Below are positions 60,545 to 64,000 of a stretch of 64,000 bases of DNA, in pieces. Both the position numbers and the translations under genes were made by a program. Below the pieces are notes generated by a model. That model had not been told where the DNA came from. It made no database searches and was given only the letters and a program-made list of their open reading frames with translations. Source of the stretch: DAIOGN01 sp036745245 (GTDB taxonomy: Bacteria; Zixibacteria; MSB-5A5; JAUVRN01); assembly GCA_036745245.1 (NCBI GenBank), contig DAIOGN010000002.1:1-64000 (forward strand). The letters run 5' to 3'. How positions within the stretch are numbered: the first letter of the stretch is position 1; each line of letters starts with the position of its first letter.

Positions 60545-61369
60545 TCAGCTCTGTGTCGTGGCGGCGGAATCGACGGCCGTGGTGTCGGCAGGTGCCGCCT
60601 CGGGCGCAAGTTCAGGATGCTGGTCGGCTACCTGCTCCGCCATCCAGGCGTCGTAGGCAGCCTGCTCGTGCACCGTGAAGAACCCGCGCATGCGGTAGTG
60701 ACCCAGCCCGCACAGCTGTGCGCACGCGATCTCCCAGCGCTCACCCTGCGGCGTAGGCATGGTGGCTTCGAACCAGATCGGAATCTCGATCCCCGGAATG
60801 GCATCCTGCTTCACGCGCATCTGATTGAGCGAGAAGCTGTGGATCACATCCTTGGACGAGAGCTGGACGATCACCGGCGTGTGAACGGGAATGTGAAGCT
60901 GGTTGATCATGGTGATGTCGTCCTTGGCGTACTGGTCCGTAAGATCCAGGCCGATTGCGTTGGTTTCCTTGTCGATCAGCTTCCAGTCGGTGCGTCCGAA
61001 CACGCCATCGGCCCCCGGATAATGGATGTTCCAGGCGAACTGCTCGGCCACCACGCGCACGTGAAACGCCTGGTCGTCGGGCGGGAAGGCCTCCACCTTG
61101 CGAGTCCAGATCGGAATGGCGATGACGATCAACAGAAACAGCTCCACCACCACCACGCCCACCTCCGTGTAGGTGGAAAAGTGGCTCTTGGTGCCTTCGT
61201 ACACCGCCTGGGCCTGGCGCTTCTTGCGGAAGCGCACCAGGGTGTATGCGAAGAAGATGCCCCAGCCCACGAACAGCACCGCCATGAGCCAGTGCATCCA
61301 GAGGATGAGCTGATCCACTTCGGCTCCGTGGGTGGACGCATTCAATGGCAACCCCAGCCATTCCATCAT
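60545..61369 (-). CDS. coxB: Cytochrome c oxidase subunit II
   Basis: A 274-residue protein with two membrane helices (LILWMHWLMAVLFVGWGIFF; VGVVVVELFLLIVIAIPIWT) and a periplasmic cupredoxin domain. The CuA ligands are in SFSLNQMRVKQDAIPG and CAQLCGLGHYRMRG (CxxxCxxxHxxM). No cytochrome c domain is fused. The ATG overlaps the stop of the 95-residue protein upstream. The C-terminal ~25 residues form a polar Ala/Glu/Thr tail. Confidence 0.96.
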   Translation of the reverse strand: MMEWLGLPLNASTHGAEVDQLILWMHWLMAVLFVGWGIFFAYTLVRFRKKRQAQAVYEGTKSHFSTYTEVGVVVVELFLLIVIAIPIWTRKVEAFPPDDQAFHVRVVAEQFAWNIHYPGADGVFGRTDWKLIDKETNAIGLDLTDQYAKDDITMINQLHIPVHTPVIVQLSSKDVIHSFSLNQMRVKQDAIPGIEIPIWFEATMPTPQGERWEIACAQLCGLGHYRMRGFFTVHEQAAYDAWMAEQVADQHPELAPEAAPADTTAVDSAATTQS

Positions 61370-61653
61370 ACCGCGATTCCCTTTTCTCGTTGAACGTCTT
61401 GTTCGAGGCGGGCCAGAACGTCGGCCGGAGAATTCACCGGCCGGCGGGACCGCCGCCACAGTACCACGAAGAAACTGGCAAAACAGCCGAGCACACCGCC
61501 GGTCACAACCAGCATCCCCAGAATCGCTTTGCTCATGCCGATGGTCTGGGGATCGTTGGGATTCCCCACGCACACCGCGCACGCCGAGGCCCATTCGGGC
61601 CGGCCCAATACGAGCGCCAGCACGGCGCCCAGCGCCACGCGAAGCCGGATCAC
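61366..61653 (-). CDS. Small membrane protein of the oxidase operon with CAVC motif
   Basis: A 95-residue protein starting at a GTG that overlaps the previous stop (GTGA). It has a signal peptide-like start (VIRLRVALGAVLALVLG), a CAVCVGNPNDPQT segment on the periplasmic side, one membrane helix (AILGMLVVTGGVLGCFASFF), and a charged tail that would be cytosolic. The two cysteines could bind copper or form a disulfide. A similar layout is seen in small proteins of oxidase operons in related lineages, but no function is established. Confidence 0.7.
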   Translation of the reverse strand: MIRLRVALGAVLALVLGRPEWASACAVCVGNPNDPQTIGMSKAILGMLVVTGGVLGCFASFFVVLWRRSRRPVNSPADVLARLEQDVQREKGIAV

Positions 61654-61838
61654 AGACGCTCCCGCTTGAGTTTCTGCAGAAAGACCACGCCGTAAACCAC
61701 CAGGACCCCCGCCGCCACGAGGCAGGCGATGCCCCAGCCCGGATACCCGGGGTCGGTCGTGAGAGCCCATACCCCGAATCCGGCGGTGATGGCCACGGAC
61801 ATCACGATGAACACAATGTGAAAGGCTTTAAGGGACAT
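61650..61838 (-). CDS. Small membrane protein of the oxidase operon (62 aa)
   Basis: A 62-residue protein with two hydrophobic helices (AFHIVFIVMSVAITAGFGVW; GWGIACLVAAGVLVVYGVVF). It overlaps the following gene by 4 bases and the end of coxD by 11 bases. Tight packing in the operon supports a real gene, perhaps an accessory oxidase subunit. No family is recognised. Confidence 0.7.
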   Translation of the reverse strand: MSLKAFHIVFIVMSVAITAGFGVWALTTDPGYPGWGIACLVAAGVLVVYGVVFLQKLKRERL

Positions 61839-62178
61839 GGTGTGACGATGTCTCCACCGCTCCGGTAGAATGCAGTGGCGTTCCCTGCTGGTCCATGAAC
61901 GCCCCCAGGGGCAGGAAGATCAGCGCCAGAAAGAAGATCGCCGTGAGCGCCAGAACCCAGTAGATCCCCTTCCGCTCCGAAATCAGGTGCATGAAGAAGC
62001 TCGCTACCATCGACCCTTTGATGGTGGCAATGATCAGGGCCAGCACCACCCCCGCCATTACGGTATGCTGGAGCCCGGCGATCCACACCGTGACGGCCGT
62101 GAGTACGGCCAGGCCCACGAAGACGAGCACGTACGATTTAACGTGTTTGCTCACGTCGTGCGCATGCGATTCGCTCAT
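61828..62178 (-). CDS. coxD: Cytochrome c oxidase subunit IV-type protein
   Basis: A 116-residue protein with three hydrophobic helices (YVLVFVGLAVLTAVTVWIAG; VMAGVVLALIIATIKGSMVA; YWVLALTAIFFLALIFLPLG). KGSMVASFFMHLISER matches the caa3/bo3-type subunit IV family (COX4_pro_2). The ATG at 62178 has AGGAGG at 4 bases. It is believed to stabilise the oxidase. It begins 8 bases after coxC. Confidence 0.88.
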   Translation of the reverse strand: MSESHAHDVSKHVKSYVLVFVGLAVLTAVTVWIAGLQHTVMAGVVLALIIATIKGSMVASFFMHLISERKGIYWVLALTAIFFLALIFLPLGAFMDQQGTPLHSTGAVETSSHHVP

Positions 62179-62186
62179 CCGTCCTC

Positions 62187-62777
62187 CTAGAGCAGGTACA
62201 ACACAGGGAAAAGGAAGATCCACACGAGATCGACGAAGTGCCAGTACAGGCCCAGCACCTCGATGCGGTTGGTGTATCGTTCCGGTTCGGTGTTCCACAT
62301 ACGCGCACCCGGCCCCAGGAAGTACGCCATCACCAGCATGCCGCCCAGCACGTGCAGGCCGTGCAGACCGGTGAGCGTGAAGTAGATGGCCATGAAGGTG
62401 TTGGTGGACGGGTACAGATGGTGTGAAAACTTGGCGCTGTATTCGATGGATTTGATCACCATGAAGCCCACGCCGCACAGAAACGTGAGGGTGAGCCACA
62501 TGCGGGCGCGCCCGAACTGCTTGAGCTTGAGCGCCACCCACGTCATCACCATGGTCACCGACGAAGTGATGAGCACCATCGTGTTCACCGTGGCCAGCGG
62601 CACATTCAGGATGTCGGATCCGTGGGGCCACACGGGCGCCGCCACGCGCAGCAGGATGTACGTGGAAAAGAGCGCGCCGAACAGCATGACTTCGGAGGCC
62701 AGAAACAGCCAGATGCCGAGTTTGGCGTTGTACAGCCCCGTATCGGGGCGCACGTCAACGGTGTAAGGTATCTGCAT
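62187..62777 (-). CDS. coxC: Cytochrome c oxidase subunit III
   Basis: A 196-residue membrane protein with five helices, the short form of subunit III. Conserved segments are KLGIWLFLASEVMLFGALFS, FTLTGLHGLHVLGGMLVMAY and YWHFVDLVWIFLFPVLYLL. The start MQIPYTVDVRP overlaps the coxA stop by one base (TGATG). Confidence 0.95.
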   Translation of the reverse strand: MQIPYTVDVRPDTGLYNAKLGIWLFLASEVMLFGALFSTYILLRVAAPVWPHGSDILNVPLATVNTMVLITSSVTMVMTWVALKLKQFGRARMWLTLTFLCGVGFMVIKSIEYSAKFSHHLYPSTNTFMAIYFTLTGLHGLHVLGGMLVMAYFLGPGARMWNTEPERYTNRIEVLGLYWHFVDLVWIFLFPVLYLL

Positions 62778-64000
62778 CAGGCTTTCTCCGGGGCATTCTG
62801 GGGTGCGTACCCCTGGGCGAAGCCGGGGGCACTGTACTCGTACGGGCCGCGGTACACCACGGGCTCCACGGGGAAGTTGCCGTGGGCCACGGGGGGCGAC
62901 GGCGCGGCCGTCCACTCCAGAGTGGTGGCCTCCCAGGTGTTCCCGTCCTTCACCTTCTCACCCTTCCTGATGCTGCGGAAGAAGTTGATGAAGAAGGGGA
63001 TCTGCGCAAGAGCGAGGGTCCAGGCTCCCATCGACATCACCACGTTCCACTCGAGCACGCCCTGGGCGTGCGCATACTGCTGGCCGCCGTCGTACAGTCG
63101 GCGCGACACGCCCGCCAGACCCTGGATGAACATGGGCATGAACACGATGTTCATGCAGACGATGGTGCCCCAGAAGTGGATCTTTCCCAACGTCTCGTTC
63201 ATCTTGCGTCCGGTGACCTTGGGGAACCAGTAGTAGATGCCCGCGAACAGCGCGAGGATCGTGCCCGGCGCCACCACGTAGTGGAAATGCCCGATCACGT
63301 AATACGTGTCGTGCAGATGGATGTCGGAGGCCGCCAGACCCAGGGGCAGACCCGTGAGCCCGCCGATGCCGAACATGGGCAGAAAGCCCAGCGCGAAGAG
63401 CATGGGCGTTGTGTATCGGATCGAGCCGCCCCACAAGGAGAGGAACAAAGCCGACAGAATCACCACCGAGGGGATGGAAATGATCATGGTGGTGGTCTGG
63501 AAGAAGTTGCTGATCGTGGTGCCCATGCCGGTCATGAACATGTGGTGCGCCCACACGATGAACGACATGAAGCCCAGGAAGATCACCGAGTACACCAGCG
63601 ACTTGTACCCCCACAAGGGCTTGCGGGTGTTGTTGGCGATGATCTCAGCCACGATGCCCATGGCCGGGAGGATGAGCACGTACACCTCGGGGTGAGCGAG
63701 GAACCAGAACAGATGCTGCCAAAGAAGTGGGCTGCCACCGCCTGAGGCGTCCACCGGCACGCCGCTCACCACCAGGCCCGTGGGAAGGAAGAAACTGGTG
63801 CCGGCCAGGCGGTCCATGAGTTGCAGGACGCCCGCTGCTTCCAGGGGCGGAAACGCGAGGAGCAGCAAAAACGACGTCACCAGCTGGGCCCATACGAAGA
63901 ACGGAAACCTCATGTACGTGAGCCCGCGTGCGCGCAGCTGAATGATGGTCACGATGAAGTTAACACTGCCGAGCAGAGACGACGTGATGAGCAGCACCAT
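62777..64000 (-). CDS. coxA: Cytochrome c oxidase subunit I (5' end outside window)
   Basis: A partial gene, 407 residues to the window edge; the apparent start at 64000 is only the edge. Heme-copper motifs: WFLAHPEVYVLILPAMG (CuB His with the His-Tyr pair and the Glu of A1-type oxidases), VWAHHMFMTGM (two CuB histidines), DTYYVIGHFHYVVAPG (heme a3/heme a ligands) and the K-channel region. This is an A1-type aa3 terminal oxidase, reducing O2 with electrons from cytochrome c and pumping protons. The N-terminal helices with the first heme a histidine lie outside. Confidence 0.95.
   Translation of the reverse strand: MVLLITSSLLGSVNFIVTIIQLRARGLTYMRFPFFVWAQLVTSFLLLLAFPPLEAAGVLQLMDRLAGTSFFLPTGLVVSGVPVDASGGGSPLLWQHLFWFLAHPEVYVLILPAMGIVAEIIANNTRKPLWGYKSLVYSVIFLGFMSFIVWAHHMFMTGMGTTISNFFQTTTMIISIPSVVILSALFLSLWGGSIRYTTPMLFALGFLPMFGIGGLTGLPLGLAASDIHLHDTYYVIGHFHYVVAPGTILALFAGIYYWFPKVTGRKMNETLGKIHFWGTIVCMNIVFMPMFIQGLAGVSRRLYDGGQQYAHAQGVLEWNVVMSMGAWTLALAQIPFFINFFRSIRKGEKVKDGNTWEATTLEWTAAPSPPVAHGNFPVEPVVYRGPYEYSAPGFAQGYAPQNAPEKA

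Overview
The window is 64 kb of GC-rich DNA from an aerobic Gram-negative bacterium. Outer-membrane receptors and beta-barrels, lipoprotein and Sec signals, FlgD-like C-terminal domains ending in LLK/LLR, and many secreted proteins ending in dockerin pairs point to an uncultured FCB-type lineage (Zixibacteria/Eisenbacteria/KSB1-like). This placement is inferred from protein style; no marker gene is present. Two 10-N runs show it is a draft assembly.

Layout. 1-5.1 kb: a transmembrane Ser/Thr kinase with TPRs (running off the left edge), its ECF sigma factor, a DoxX protein and a second membrane kinase. 5.1-14.3 kb: ZIP transporter, dockerin protein, membrane-anchored Hsp20, GH1 glycosidase, ceramide-glucosyltransferase-like enzyme, LpxH-like phosphoesterase, alpha/beta hydrolase, small outer-membrane barrel. 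14.4-25.4 kb: an accessory stretch with an SBBP-repeat/dockerin giant, a beta-helix protein, truncated dockerin genes, a complete-looking IS481 element beside a tRNA-Met, a higBA toxin-antitoxin pair with a frameshifted toxin, and another dockerin protein. 25.4-39.2 kb: a long minus-strand series (M20 peptidase, YbjQ, subtilisin-like protease, HEAT-cyclophilin lipoprotein, MBL exonuclease-like protein, ABC-2 exporter, TPR protein, spermidine-synthase-like membrane protein), several joined by 4-base overlaps.

40.3-45.1 kb is a thiamine salvage operon: TPP riboswitch, TonB-dependent receptor, sodium:solute symporter and thiamine pyrophosphokinase, predicted to move thiamine across both membranes and trap it as TPP. 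46.2-51.9 kb pairs a large TonB receptor with a dockerin-ended surface protein and a cohesin-like/FlgD-tail protein. 52-57.5 kb holds an orphan OmpR-type regulator, a 24-bp-stem palindrome, an AraC-type regulator, a dockerin protein interrupted by an assembly gap, and a broken IS21/ISL3 junction. 57.5-64 kb is an aa3-type cytochrome oxidase operon (coxA, coxC, coxD, two small membrane proteins, coxB, ctaA, ctaB, SCO, DUF420).

The most distinctive signal is the family of eight dockerin-bearing genes or fragments with a shared cysteine pattern, together with one cohesin-like protein and no cellulases: a possible non-cellulosomal cohesin-dockerin surface system.
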